A stretch of DNA of 64,000 nucleotides from an uncultured Erythrobacter sp. (GTDB taxonomy: Bacteria > Pseudomonadota > Alphaproteobacteria > Sphingomonadales > Sphingomonadaceae), in NCBI RefSeq assembly GCF_947502395.1, contig NZ_CANMZM010000002.1, positions 248,001 to 312,000 on the forward strand, written 5' to 3'. The translations under genes were made by a program, and so were the position numbers. Shown piece by piece: positions 34,344 to 43,717 of the stretch. The notes beneath the pieces were generated by a model, which saw only the letters and a program-made list of their open reading frames with translations, did no database searches and had not been told where the DNA came from. Numbering within the stretch: position 1 is the stretch's first letter; each line of letters opens with the position of its first letter.

Positions 34344-36476
34344 ATGACCGCACTCAGCCCCACTCTCCCAGCAGATCCAGACACGCTAGCTTCGCGCTTC
34401 ACCGTGCCAGGCATGCGCTGTGCCGGGTGCATCGCCAAGATTGAACGCGAACTGCCCAAAGTCGCCGGGGTGAAAGCTGCCAGAGTCAATTTCTCGTCCA
34501 AACGGGTGGCGGTCGAGCACGATAAGGAGCTTGGCGAAGACGCTCTTCTACAAGCACTACAGGGGCTCGGATTCGAAGCGCAGCGCATAGAAGACAACCC
34601 TCTTGGCGCTGAGGAGAAAGAGCACCGCAAACTTATGCGTGCTCTGGGCGTGGCAGGCTTTGGCATGATGAATGTCATGCTCTTGTCTGTCAGCATCTGG
34701 TCTGGGGCTGAAGGAGCAACGCGCGAGGTCTTCCACTGGCTCTCGGCGCTAATTGCGCTTCCGGTGATAGCCTATTCCGGACAGCCTTTCTTTGCCTCGG
34801 CGTGGATGGCACTCAAATATCGACGCACCAATATGGATGTACCGATATCGATCGGGGTAATCCTCGCAACCGCGCTCTCGGTCTATGAGACCGCAACCGG
34901 AGGCGGGCACGCATACTTCGAAAGCGCGGTGATGCTGCTGTTCTTCTTGCTCGCGGGCCGCGCTCTCGATTCGACCATGCGCACCCGTACCAGAGCCGGG
35001 ATTGGAGCACTGCTCGGCCGCATGGGCAAAAGCGCGAGTGTGATCGGGCCCGATGGCACTGTCGCCCGCGTGGATGCAAAAGAGCTTGAGCCCAGAATGC
35101 TGGTGCTGGTCGCCGCGGGCGAGGGGCTGGCGGCTGACGGAGAGATCGAACAGGGCGAAAGCACCATCGATAACTCCATGCTGACGGGCGAAAGCAAGCC
35201 GGTCCCCGTTGGCACAGGAGATACCGTCCATGCAGGCGCGATCAATCTGGGGGCGCCGTTTCAGCTGCGCCTGACCCACACATCTGATGACACGGCGCTC
35301 GCCGAAATCGCACGCCTGATGGATGAGGCAGGCCAATCGCGCAGCCACTATGTGCGTATCGCCGACCGGGCGAGCCGCACCTATGCGCCCGTGGTCCACA
35401 GCCTCGCCGCACTGGCCTTAGTCGGATGGATGATTGCGGGAGCGGGATGGCATCAATCTCTGGTCGTCGCTATTGCGGTGCTGATTATCACTTGCCCCTG
35501 CGCGATGGGATTGGCTGTCCCGACCGCGCAAGTCGTGGCTTCCGGCGCACTTCTGAAACGCGGTCTCCTCGTCAAAGACGGCAGCGCACTGGAGCGCTTG
35601 GCGGAAGTCGACACAGCTCTGCTCGACAAGACCGGAACCCTTACTTTGGGAGAACCAAGACCGGACATCTCCCTCCTTAATTCGGAAGCAAAGTCAGTCG
35701 CTCTGGGGCTTGCTCAGGCCAGCCAGCATCCCTTGAGCCGAGGGCTCGCACAGGCGCTTCGGGAAGATGAGATTGAGCCGGCCAAAATTGACCAGATCGA
35801 CGAGACAAGCGGAAAAGGCATTGAAGGCGTTTGGCGTGGTGTCCGTGTCGCGCTCGAGCGGCCCAATGCGGAGACCAGCGACCTTGCCACCACCTTGCGC
35901 ATCGGCTCGCAAGCCCATGTCCTGCGGTTCACCGATCCGCTCCGAACGGACACCCACCAGACAATCGAAGCGCTATGCATCCTTGGGATTGAACCGGCCA
36001 TTTTGTCCGGCGATCGACGGGCCCCAGTTGAAGCCACAGCAAAATCTCTAGGCATTCCAGCCACGGCCAATGTGTCCCCTCAAGAAAAGCTTGCCGCGCT
36101 TGAGGAACTGCGCGGGCATGGTGCAAAACCATTGATGGTGGGCGATGGCTTGAACGATGGCCCTGCCTTGGCGGCGGCCCACGCCTCTATCGCGCCCGGA
36201 ACAGCCAGTGATGCCAGCCAGCAGGCAGCCGACGCTGTGTTTATCGGTGAAAAGCTGATGCCCGTCGCACTCGCCGTGCGGGTGGCGCGCCGGACCATGG
36301 TGATTGTGCGTCAGAACTTCAGCTTTGCCATAGGCTACAACGCGCTTGCCGTGCCGCTTGCCCTGTTTGGCTTTGTCACCCCGCTGATCGCCGCGATTGC
36401 TATGTCGCTTTCCAGCCTAGTGGTGGTCGCCAACTCCCTGCGACTTGCGGGCAGTGCGAAGGAGAACACGAAATGA
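34344..36476 (+). CDS. ccoI: Copper-exporting P1B-type ATPase for cbb3 assembly
   Basis: A 710-residue heavy-metal P-type ATPase. The N-terminal HMA domain has MRCAGC (Cys26, Cys29). Membrane segments flank the ion motif CPC (Cys384-Pro-Cys386), followed by the phosphorylation site DKTGTLT (Asp428), an HP locus (ASQHPLSRG) and the hinge GDGLNDGPAL. CcoI/FixI/CtpA delivers copper across the inner membrane for the CuB site rather than for detoxification. It lies between ccoH and ccoS with a 4-nt overlap to ccoS. Confidence 0.95.
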   Translation: MTALSPTLPADPDTLASRFTVPGMRCAGCIAKIERELPKVAGVKAARVNFSSKRVAVEHDKELGEDALLQALQGLGFEAQRIEDNPLGAEEKEHRKLMRALGVAGFGMMNVMLLSVSIWSGAEGATREVFHWLSALIALPVIAYSGQPFFASAWMALKYRRTNMDVPISIGVILATALSVYETATGGGHAYFESAVMLLFFLLAGRALDSTMRTRTRAGIGALLGRMGKSASVIGPDGTVARVDAKELEPRMLVLVAAGEGLAADGEIEQGESTIDNSMLTGESKPVPVGTGDTVHAGAINLGAPFQLRLTHTSDDTALAEIARLMDEAGQSRSHYVRIADRASRTYAPVVHSLAALALVGWMIAGAGWHQSLVVAIAVLIITCPCAMGLAVPTAQVVASGALLKRGLLVKDGSALERLAEVDTALLDKTGTLTLGEPRPDISLLNSEAKSVALGLAQASQHPLSRGLAQALREDEIEPAKIDQIDETSGKGIEGVWRGVRVALERPNAETSDLATTLRIGSQAHVLRFTDPLRTDTHQTIEALCILGIEPAILSGDRRAPVEATAKSLGIPATANVSPQEKLAALEELRGHGAKPLMVGDGLNDGPALAAAHASIAPGTASDASQQAADAVFIGEKLMPVALAVRVARRTMVIVRQNFSFAIGYNALAVPLALFGFVTPLIAAIAMSLSSLVVVANSLRLAGSAKENTK

Positions 36477-36631
36477 CTGGGCTCGCATATCTCATCCCCA
36501 TTGCTCTGTGCATGGGCACCCTTGGGCTCGTCGCCTTCTTCTGGGCAATGCACTCTGGCCAATATGAGGATATGGATGGCTCGGCCCAGCGCATCCTGAT
36601 CGATGATGAGGAGGAGGGAGACCGCTCATGA
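36473..36631 (+). CDS. ccoS: cbb3-type oxidase assembly protein CcoS
   Basis: A 52-residue single-span protein (LAYLIPIALCMGTLGLVAFF, then W) with the family sequence SGQYEDMDGSAQRILID after the helix and an acidic end. CcoS is required for cofactor insertion into cbb3 oxidase. ATG overlaps the ccoI stop (ATGA), and its own stop overlaps the following small gene in the same way. Confidence 0.92.
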   Translation: MTGLAYLIPIALCMGTLGLVAFFWAMHSGQYEDMDGSAQRILIDDEEEGDRS

Positions 36632-36846
36632 AAATCCTCGCACTTTTCGCACTGGTCCCGATTGCGTCTGGTCCACTCCCACAGGAAGAGCGCACTTTGA
36701 CGCTCGATCTGTGTCTCGGCGGTGAGATCACCATCCCTCTCGGCGATAAGGATAGCGAGCGCCCTAATGAGCATGACGGCGGCTGCCACACTCAGGCCTG
36801 CCATGCGGGAACCTGCCGCCAGAAGGAAAAACCCGTCAGGCGTTGA
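36628..36846 (+). CDS. Small secreted Cys/His-rich protein at the end of the cco operon
   Basis: A 72-residue protein of unknown function, translationally coupled to ccoS by an ATGA overlap. It has a short signal-like N-terminus (MKILALFALVPIASG) and is then hydrophilic. Cys29, His49, Cys53, His54, Cys58, His59 and Cys63 are grouped as EHDGGCHTQACHAGTC, which would suit binding of a soft metal such as copper. I recall similar short CxxxACHAGxC-like proteins in sphingomonads, but could not check. The operon position beside copper-handling ccoG and ccoI makes a copper or assembly role a reasonable guess. Confidence 0.65.
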   Translation: MKILALFALVPIASGPLPQEERTLTLDLCLGGEITIPLGDKDSERPNEHDGGCHTQACHAGTCRQKEKPVRR

Positions 36847-36859
36847 TTCCTTTTGGAAT

Positions 36860-36873
36860 TTGATCTGACGCAA
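36860..36873 (+). promoter_or_regulatory. FNR/FixK-type box of hemN (one weak half site)
   Basis: TTGATCTGACGCAA has a perfect left half site and a right half GCAA in place of ATCAA. Centred at 36866.5, it predicts a start near 36908, 22 nt before hemN. The surrounding sequence (TGGAATTTGATCTGA ... CAAA ... CTTGG) matches the ccoN promoter at 28687-28720. Confidence 0.7.
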
Positions 36874-36929
36874 AGACGATCCTTGGCTGAGCGGCTTATC
36901 TGTCCTCCTAATCAAGGAGCGCGAAGACT

Positions 36930-38240
36930 ATGTGGCCCTATTTTCCCGAACTGCTCGAAACCCCCGTCCCGCGCTACACCAGCTATCCCACAGCCGCCGA
37001 TTTTGGGCCGATCGAAACAGTCTCACTTGCTCAAGCTATTGCCGGGGCTAGTGGTGATATTTCACTCTATCTCCACATCCCGTTCTGCGAGAAGATTTGC
37101 TATTATTGCGGATGCAATACGGGCGCTGCGAACAAGCGTTTGCGAGTAATGAGCTACCTTGCCGCGCTTCATAATGAGATTGAGACGGTCGCTAGCCTTC
37201 TGCCGCGCGATGCGAGAGTACGGCGGGTTGCCTTTGGCGGCGGAAGCCCCAATGCCATTCGAGCGCGCGAATTCATCGATCTTGTCGACGCGATCCATCG
37301 CAATTTCTGGTTGGAAGAGACTGAGTGGTCGATTGAGCTCGACCCGCGCTCTTTCGACAGTGTCTTTGCCTCAGCGATCGAGGATGCGGGCATCACAAGG
37401 GCAAGCATGGGGGTGCAGACGTTTTCCGCACATTGCCAAGAGGCGATAGGCCGGGTGCAGGGCGATGCACTGATTTGCCGCAGCATCGATATGCTCCGCT
37501 CTGCAGGCGTGAAATCTCTCAATTTCGATCTGATGTGTGGGCTTCCGAAACAGACGGAGGAGGACGTCGCCGACAGTCTTTCCTATACCCGATTGCTTGG
37601 CGCAGACCGCATAGCTGTGTTTGGCTATGCCCATGTCCCGCATCTCGTGCCACGCCAGAAGATGATCGATCCAAACGCTCTGCCGGGCAGCAAAGAGCGT
37701 TTTAATATGGCCGCTCAAGCTTATGACTACTTGGCCAGCCATGGGTATGAGGCAGTCGGCTTTGATCATTTTTCCTTGCCGCATGACAGCATGGCGAAGG
37801 CGGCGCGTGACGGAACATTGTGGCGCAATTTCCAGGGGTTTACCGATGATCAGAGCGAAGTTCTCATCGGCCTTGGCGCAAGTGCAATAAGCGGCTTCTC
37901 TGGACTTCTTGCCCAGAATGAGAAGAACAGCGGCGGCTATCGCACAATGGCCTCGCAAGGCCGGTTAACCGCAAGCCACGGCATAGTGCGCACAAGCGAA
38001 GACCAGCTGCGAGGGCGCATCATCACCGAGCTTCTTTGCCAAGGGAAGTCGCAGCTATCGCCCTGCCTTCGTGCAAAACACAAGGGAAGCCTTGAGCCCT
38101 TTGTGAGTCGTGGATTGGCGGTGCTTGAAGAGTGCGAGCTAACCATCCTACCTGATGGCCTACCCTATGCGCGGGTGATGGCTTTGCTCTTCGACAGCTT
38201 TCGGCATTCCACGGCAAAAGCAATCAGTTCAGCGAACTAG
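36930..38240 (+). CDS. hemN: Oxygen-independent coproporphyrinogen III oxidase
   Basis: A 436-residue radical SAM enzyme decarboxylating coproporphyrinogen III without O2, so heme can be made for cbb3 when oxygen is low. The N-terminal YTSYPTAADF and the cluster motif CEKICYYCGC (Cys53, Cys57, Cys60, with Cys62) match HemN rather than the HemW type. GGGSPNAIR and STMGVQTF-like (ASMGVQTFSAHCQ) follow. A FNR-type box precedes the gene. ATG 36930 follows GGAGCGCGAAGACT. The protein is slightly shorter than the ~455-residue average. Confidence 0.92.
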   Translation: MWPYFPELLETPVPRYTSYPTAADFGPIETVSLAQAIAGASGDISLYLHIPFCEKICYYCGCNTGAANKRLRVMSYLAALHNEIETVASLLPRDARVRRVAFGGGSPNAIRAREFIDLVDAIHRNFWLEETEWSIELDPRSFDSVFASAIEDAGITRASMGVQTFSAHCQEAIGRVQGDALICRSIDMLRSAGVKSLNFDLMCGLPKQTEEDVADSLSYTRLLGADRIAVFGYAHVPHLVPRQKMIDPNALPGSKERFNMAAQAYDYLASHGYEAVGFDHFSLPHDSMAKAARDGTLWRNFQGFTDDQSEVLIGLGASAISGFSGLLAQNEKNSGGYRTMASQGRLTASHGIVRTSEDQLRGRIITELLCQGKSQLSPCLRAKHKGSLEPFVSRGLAVLEECELTILPDGLPYARVMALLFDSFRHSTAKAISSAN

Positions 38241-38278
38241 GCATCGGAGAGCCACTAAACTATTGTATTTCTGATCAA

Positions 38279-40771
38279 TCACCCAGATCGCTTGGCAATG
38301 GTGAACGACCACACGGTTCCATTGGGTCCCGTGTCGAAGCTTTTTTCCGCTTCAAGTTGTGCTTCCAAATCGTCGACTAAAGTCAGACCCAGACCGGCCC
38401 CTCCCTTCGCCATCATCGATGTATCGATGCCCAAGCCGTTATCGGCAATAGTAAGTTCGATCTGTTCCCCTCGGTCACGTAGGGTAACATCGATCTGTCC
38501 TCCAGCATTTACAAAGCCATGCCTGAAGGCGTTGGTGACGAGTTCGTTGACAAGCAGGCCAAGCGGCGTGAGGCGGCTGAGGTCGACGCTTACCTCGTCC
38601 AGATCGCTTTCGATCAAGACACCATCCCGGCCGAGACTTTCCGTCAGCAAGTCGATCAGCTTTTCGATGTAAGGCCGAAGTGCAATTTCGCTCGTGTCGC
38701 CGAGCGGCTTTGAATAGATATGGTCGTGCAGCAAGGCCATGGTGCGAGCACGGTTGGCCGCCTCTCTTTGATTTGACTTGGGGTCGGCACTATCCGCCTG
38801 TCGCCTGGCATCCATGTTGAAGAGGCTCGTGAGTAACTGCAGATTGTTCTTGGTCCGGTGGTGGATCTCCGCCAGAAAGGTGTCCTTTTGCTGCGCGAAT
38901 TTCCGTTGGCGTCGAAAGGCTGTGAAAGCAAGGAAGGCCAGCGCGATCGCAAGCGCTGTCGTCACAGCCCCTAGCCCAGCTCTCAACTGTGACGCGCGGA
39001 GCTCCGAAGCCGTGAGAGCGGACTTCTGCTCCATTAGAGTGTATGAGGCTTCGCGCTCCTTCAACGCCAGCTGGATTTCGGAATTCGCGATCGCACGTAG
39101 GCCCGTTTCTTCGAGCCTGCGTCTGTTAAGCTCAAGTGCCGCAAGGGCATATTGTGCTGCCTCATCATCCCGGTCTATAGCGCTCATGATGCCAGCCATG
39201 GCCTCGGCGTAGTCAATCTTCGCGTAAAGATCGCCCGGCGCATCGAGGGCATAGAACTGACTATTGTCATCTGTTTTCATCAGCTCGCGCGCACGGAACA
39301 ATGCCGAGCGAGCAGCATCCGTACGACCATTGTCGACATAGCGTGCGCCCAGCCATGCCAAAAGAGCGGCCGCCTCTGGTTCATCGGCTCTGGTGCCATG
39401 CTCCAGAAGTATCTCTGAAGCCATCTCGCCAGTCAGGAATGCGCGATCATAGTCGCCAACTTCGTAAAGAGAGCGTGCAAATCGCCCCGCAATCATGCCG
39501 TCGAATTTACGGAATGGCTGATCCGCACTGGTTTCCATTGCAGTAGCGAACCAGTCTGTAGCAACCTCATGGCGATTCGCCATCGCATGGGCTTTGCCCA
39601 ATTGATATTGAGCCTTGAGCACCATATCAGGCCGGTCTGGCGAGTAGCGACGCATGATCGGAATGCTCTGTTCGATCAGGGGAATTGCGGAATCAGGATC
39701 GCCGATTTCTGTGAAGACAACCGCTCTGTTGATCAAGGTAGCGGCCGCCATAGCATGCTCGCCAATTCGCAAATAGCCTTCCTGCGCTTCCTCATACATG
39801 CTCATCGCTTCGGCATACTGGCCTGCACGCTTCGCATTTATGGCTCTGGAGTTGTAGCCATTGGGGATTATGGCGATGAAGCCGCTCCGTTTAGCTGCCT
39901 CAATCTGTTGCATGCCAAGATTCAACAGCTTTTCGTAATCGATTTGTTCGTCCGGGCCCCGAGCGATTAAGGCGGTCAAGAGACATGGTTCTTCGGGAGT
40001 GCCGCGTGCGGACTGGGCCCGACGGGACAAGTCAACAAAGCTCACGTTTGCTTCATACGCGGCAGCCAATCCAAGCTTATGACATGCCATTCCAGTTCTG
40101 AATTGATCGCCTAGATTAGCGAACTGCTCAAATGCTGTCGTGTAGTCCTTCTTCGCACTATTGTATGCACGACGAAGGTGGGCCGCTTCGCCCCTGTCAA
40201 AAGTGACGAGCGCCTGCAAGCCAACCATGTCGGCATGGTTGGTAAACAACGTAGTTCTGTCGCTCAACTCGCGGAGCGACTTCATCTCTTCTTTCGCTTG
40301 ACTCAAGAGAAACTGCGCATGGGCAAGATAGCCCATTGCGAGCCAGTTCTTGGTGCGTGTCGCGGAACGGATCGCTGCGGCTATCTCTCTCAGATCGACA
40401 GCCTCGTCATTTCTTGCCGCCAGCATGATTGCCGCCGCCCTAAGGGCCTCACCGCGTCGGCCCCGCACCTGACGGGCGAGGTCTTCAATGTCATTTGTCG
40501 GAAGGTAGAAACGCGCGAGTTTCAAGTCGCCATCGACGATGGTGTGCAGCATTGATTGAGGAAGTGCAGCCAGCGCAACCTTGCACCGGTCAGCGCCCTT
40601 TTCAACAGTGTGAGCCGCCTTAAGTCGAATGGAGCATGCGGGCGGCAAATCGCCAGAAAACGCTTTGGCATCCGCGAGCACGACGTTTGACGCATGCCCA
40701 GGCGTAGCCAGACTTAACACGGCGAGGAACGCTCCCAGCCCGAGAAAATTCTGAAAACCGATACCCGTCAA
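38279..40771 (-). CDS. TPR-containing membrane sensor histidine kinase (HisKA_2)
   Basis: An 830-residue sensor. The N-terminus has a signal-anchor-like stretch (residues 5-28), and then ~550 residues of helical TPR-like repeats presumably in the periplasm (for example AEAMSMYEEAQEGYLRIGEH and DDEAAQYALAALELNRRRLE). A membrane span lies near 600-625 (VTTALAIALAFLAFTAF). The kinase part has LAEIHHRTKNNLQLLTSL (His638 next to RTKNN), the HisKA_2 pattern, and a HATPase with VNELVTNAFRHGF, DNGLGI and GGAGLGLTLV. There is no receiver domain. Stimulus and partner are unknown. It converges with hemN. Confidence 0.82.
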   Translation of the reverse strand: MTGIGFQNFLGLGAFLAVLSLATPGHASNVVLADAKAFSGDLPPACSIRLKAAHTVEKGADRCKVALAALPQSMLHTIVDGDLKLARFYLPTNDIEDLARQVRGRRGEALRAAAIMLAARNDEAVDLREIAAAIRSATRTKNWLAMGYLAHAQFLLSQAKEEMKSLRELSDRTTLFTNHADMVGLQALVTFDRGEAAHLRRAYNSAKKDYTTAFEQFANLGDQFRTGMACHKLGLAAAYEANVSFVDLSRRAQSARGTPEEPCLLTALIARGPDEQIDYEKLLNLGMQQIEAAKRSGFIAIIPNGYNSRAINAKRAGQYAEAMSMYEEAQEGYLRIGEHAMAAATLINRAVVFTEIGDPDSAIPLIEQSIPIMRRYSPDRPDMVLKAQYQLGKAHAMANRHEVATDWFATAMETSADQPFRKFDGMIAGRFARSLYEVGDYDRAFLTGEMASEILLEHGTRADEPEAAALLAWLGARYVDNGRTDAARSALFRARELMKTDDNSQFYALDAPGDLYAKIDYAEAMAGIMSAIDRDDEAAQYALAALELNRRRLEETGLRAIANSEIQLALKEREASYTLMEQKSALTASELRASQLRAGLGAVTTALAIALAFLAFTAFRRQRKFAQQKDTFLAEIHHRTKNNLQLLTSLFNMDARRQADSADPKSNQREAANRARTMALLHDHIYSKPLGDTSEIALRPYIEKLIDLLTESLGRDGVLIESDLDEVSVDLSRLTPLGLLVNELVTNAFRHGFVNAGGQIDVTLRDRGEQIELTIADNGLGIDTSMMAKGGAGLGLTLVDDLEAQLEAEKSFDTGPNGTVWSFTIAKRSG

Positions 40772-41216
40772 ATCAACATACTTTCAAAAAGCGCGCCGAT
40801 GTCACAAGCCAAGTGTCATCCTGTTATCAAAGCGGCAGCAATCGTTCCGGCAAACCTCTATGCGAATTCGTCCTCGCAGAAAAAGAGTGGAGGTTGTCGC
40901 GTCGCACTGAATCTAACCTTCGGGGAATCTTTTGTAACTCCTGGCGACTGATTTGGCGAATCAATTAACAAAATGGGGCGGTGTTTTATCAGCAATTGGC
41001 TCATCGCGGTGCATCTCAGCTGTCGGACGAAAGTTGAAAACATGGCCCTGTGACGAATGTCCGAATTCGGGCGATGAGCGACGGCCTCGAAGCAGAAAGG
41101 CGAAAATCGGAGACATCAGACAAGGCTCTTGCCTCAATCTGGTTGCGTTTAAGCCAAGAGCATTGGAAGGCAGTAATTGAATTCTCAGACGCAATCCTCT
41201 CAAACTCGGGGCAATC
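40772..41216. other. Intergenic region, no gene seen
   Basis: About 445 bp between the divergent TPR kinase gene and the reductase gene. Short open frames exist, but none has a ribosome binding site plus recognisable product. Local composition is somewhat AT-richer than neighbours. Promoters for both flanking genes should lie here; no clear operator was seen. Confidence 0.5.
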
Positions 41217-42437
41217 ATGACTGACAAGACCTTCGACATCATCGTCTACGGCGCGACGAGTTTCGTCGGGCAGATCATTACGCGCTACATGCATGATCAG
41301 TTCGCTGATGGCTCAATCACCTGGGCAATAGCCGGGCGCTCCAAAGCAAAGCTTCAGCAAGTCAGCAACGAGATTGGCTTGGACGGTATCGAGCTTCTTG
41401 TCGCCGACGCAGAAGATAAGGCGGCGTTGCAGGCACTATGCGCACGCACCACGGTCGTCATGTCGACAGTCGGCCCATATGCGCTCTACGGCGACACTCT
41501 TGTCGAGACCTGCGTCGAAAGCGGAACGCATTACTGTGACCTGACCGGCGAGCCTCAATGGATCCGCAAGATGCACACGCGCTATGAGGAGGCAGCCCAG
41601 GCATCAGGTGCGCGCATCGTGCATTGCTGTGGCTTTGACTCGATCCCGTCTGATCTTGGTGTTCATTTCCTCCAAAGCGAAGCCATGAAGAAGTTTGGTC
41701 AGAACTGTGACCGCATTGATATGCGGGTGGTAAAGATGAAGGGCGGAGCTTCAGGCGGAACCATCGCCAGCATGATCAACATGGTCAAAGAAGCGTCCGC
41801 CGATGCCGAACTTCGGCGTGAGCTTAAGGACCCGTATAGCCTGTGCCCACCCAACCACGGATTCACAGCGCGTCAGCGTGACGTAAGGATGGAGTATGAC
41901 AGCGAATATGGTGGGTGGATCGCTCCTTTTGTGATGGCCGCCATCAACACGCGCGTCGTGCACCGCTCGAATGCACTGACCGGCAATAGTTACGGTAATG
42001 ACTTCCGTTACGAAGAGGCCACCGCGACCGGCGATGGTCCAAGCGGCAAACGGATGGCGCGTCTGACGTCGCTAGGCATGGGTGCACTGATGGTTGGCAT
42101 GGCTGTCCCTCCAATCCGCTGGTTGCTCGAGAAGACGGTTCTGCCAAAGCCAGGAGAAGGCCCGAGCAAGAAAGAGCAATTGGAAGGGAAGTTCGACCTT
42201 CTGTTCTTTGGGACAACCCCAAATGGAGACAAGGTCAGTTGCCGGGTTACCGGCGATCGCGATCCTGGCTATGGGTCGACCGCGAAGATGCTCTCACAGG
42301 CCGCCGCTTGCCTGGCGCAAGACATTCCGGATGACATTCCCGGCAGATTCTGGACACCTGCAGCACTTTTCGGCGACACATTGATTGAGCGCCTCAAAGC
42401 GTATGCAGGCCTTACATTTGAATTGCGGAATGAATAG
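41217..42437 (+). CDS. Saccharopine-dehydrogenase-like NADP-binding reductase (trans-acting enoyl reductase type)
   Basis: A 406-residue oxidoreductase with an N-terminal Rossmann fold: IIVYGATSFVGQIITRYM carries the GxxxxxG nucleotide motif and AIAGRSKAKLQ the second strand. MSTVGPYALYGDTLVETCVE, GTHYCDLTGEPQW and HCCGFDSIPSDLG are hallmark segments of the saccharopine dehydrogenase / trans-acting enoyl reductase family. Mycobacterial relatives reduce double bonds in polyketide-derived lipids. No PKS is nearby; a fatty acid desaturase gene follows after 90 bp and an acyl-CoA synthetase is close, so a lipid substrate is likely. Confidence 0.8.
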   Translation: MTDKTFDIIVYGATSFVGQIITRYMHDQFADGSITWAIAGRSKAKLQQVSNEIGLDGIELLVADAEDKAALQALCARTTVVMSTVGPYALYGDTLVETCVESGTHYCDLTGEPQWIRKMHTRYEEAAQASGARIVHCCGFDSIPSDLGVHFLQSEAMKKFGQNCDRIDMRVVKMKGGASGGTIASMINMVKEASADAELRRELKDPYSLCPPNHGFTARQRDVRMEYDSEYGGWIAPFVMAAINTRVVHRSNALTGNSYGNDFRYEEATATGDGPSGKRMARLTSLGMGALMVGMAVPPIRWLLEKTVLPKPGEGPSKKEQLEGKFDLLFFGTTPNGDKVSCRVTGDRDPGYGSTAKMLSQAAACLAQDIPDDIPGRFWTPAALFGDTLIERLKAYAGLTFELRNE

Positions 42438-42527
42438 CGAGCACGAACCAGCAAATTGCTTGGCTTGACCGGGCAGACTGGGATAAGCAGAATTCTCAAA
42501 ACCCTCTAACCCTCCCTAAGGACAAGA

Positions 42528-43589
42528 GTGACACACAATTCTCAAGGCGATGTCTTTGCATCGCAGTCGATAGGTGGCGAGGTTCTCTCTACTGGAGCAA
42601 GTGCCAGCATTGATGCCAGCCGCATAGTGAAGAGCCTTGTTGCGTTTCGAACGCCAAGCGTTTCGCGCAGTTGGTACGAGCTTTCGGTTACATTCGTGCC
42701 TTTCCTAGTCGTATTCGCGATCATGATGTTTGCCGTATCGGCAGGCCACTATCTTGCACTTCTTCTCACACCACTATCAGGTCTGCTCCTGCTTCGGATG
42801 TTCATAATCCAACACGATTGCGGCCATGGCTCGTTCATGCCGGGAAAGAAGAAGAACGACTGGATTGGTCGAGCGATCGGGGTGTTGACCCTGACGCCTT
42901 ATGATTGTTGGCGGCGATCGCATGACCTTCATCATGCAGGGACCGGAAATCTCGATGCGCGCGGTTTCGGAGACGTCGACACGCTAACTGTTCGTGAATT
43001 TCAGTCTCTTTCACCGCTCAAGCGATTTGGGTACCGACTGTATCGGCACCCCCTCACTATGCTCGGCTTCGGTCCAGCCTACTTGTTCTTGCTCCGGCAT
43101 CGTCTTCCAATAGGTCTTATGCGAGCCGGTCCGATCTATTGGCTCAGCGCCATGGCCACAAACGTTGCGACAGGGTTGCTGCTTGCCGTTCTCGCTTGGC
43201 AATTCGGTTTGGACACCACCATGCTGGTTTTTCTGCCGACACTCCTTTTCGCGGCGACGACTGGGGTCTGGCTGTTCTACGTCCAGCACCAATTTGAGAG
43301 TGCCCATTGGGATGCCCGTAAAGACTGGTCTTTCAAAGATGCCGCCCTTCACGGAAGCTCTTATTTGGACCTGCCCGCCCCTTTGCGTTGGTTCACAGGA
43401 GGTATTGGCATCCACCACATCCATCACCTGATGAGCCGAATCCCATTCTATCGTCTCATCGAGGCGCTTGACGCCCATCCGGAGCTTGCGAACGTAAACC
43501 GCATTACTGCAAGGCAGACGATCAGACCTTTCCTGTTGGCTCTATGGGACGAAGACCAGAGGAAGATGGTGAGGTTTCGGGACATTTAG
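42528..43589 (+). CDS. Membrane fatty acid desaturase
   Basis: A 353-residue integral-membrane di-iron desaturase. All three His boxes are present: HDCGH (His96-His100), HDLHH (His132-His136) and HHIHH (His296-His300). Two pairs of membrane spans surround them. The pattern is that of omega-6/omega-3-type acyl-lipid desaturases (DesA group). Start GTG 42528 has AAGGACA nine nt upstream; no in-frame ATG lies near. It follows the reductase gene on the same strand and converges with the acyl-CoA synthetase operon, with no obvious terminator between. Confidence 0.85.
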   Translation: MTHNSQGDVFASQSIGGEVLSTGASASIDASRIVKSLVAFRTPSVSRSWYELSVTFVPFLVVFAIMMFAVSAGHYLALLLTPLSGLLLLRMFIIQHDCGHGSFMPGKKKNDWIGRAIGVLTLTPYDCWRRSHDLHHAGTGNLDARGFGDVDTLTVREFQSLSPLKRFGYRLYRHPLTMLGFGPAYLFLLRHRLPIGLMRAGPIYWLSAMATNVATGLLLAVLAWQFGLDTTMLVFLPTLLFAATTGVWLFYVQHQFESAHWDARKDWSFKDAALHGSSYLDLPAPLRWFTGGIGIHHIHHLMSRIPFYRLIEALDAHPELANVNRITARQTIRPFLLALWDEDQRKMVRFRDI

Positions 43590-43717
43590 ACACGGAGTGA
43601 ACGAGCTTGAAACACGCAGGATCTTTGCGAAGCGCGTTTTCTCAATCAGAAACACACGGCTCAAACACACGTGTCGATCAACGAGTGTCTCCGATGCAAA
43701 ATCAACTTCATCTTATG

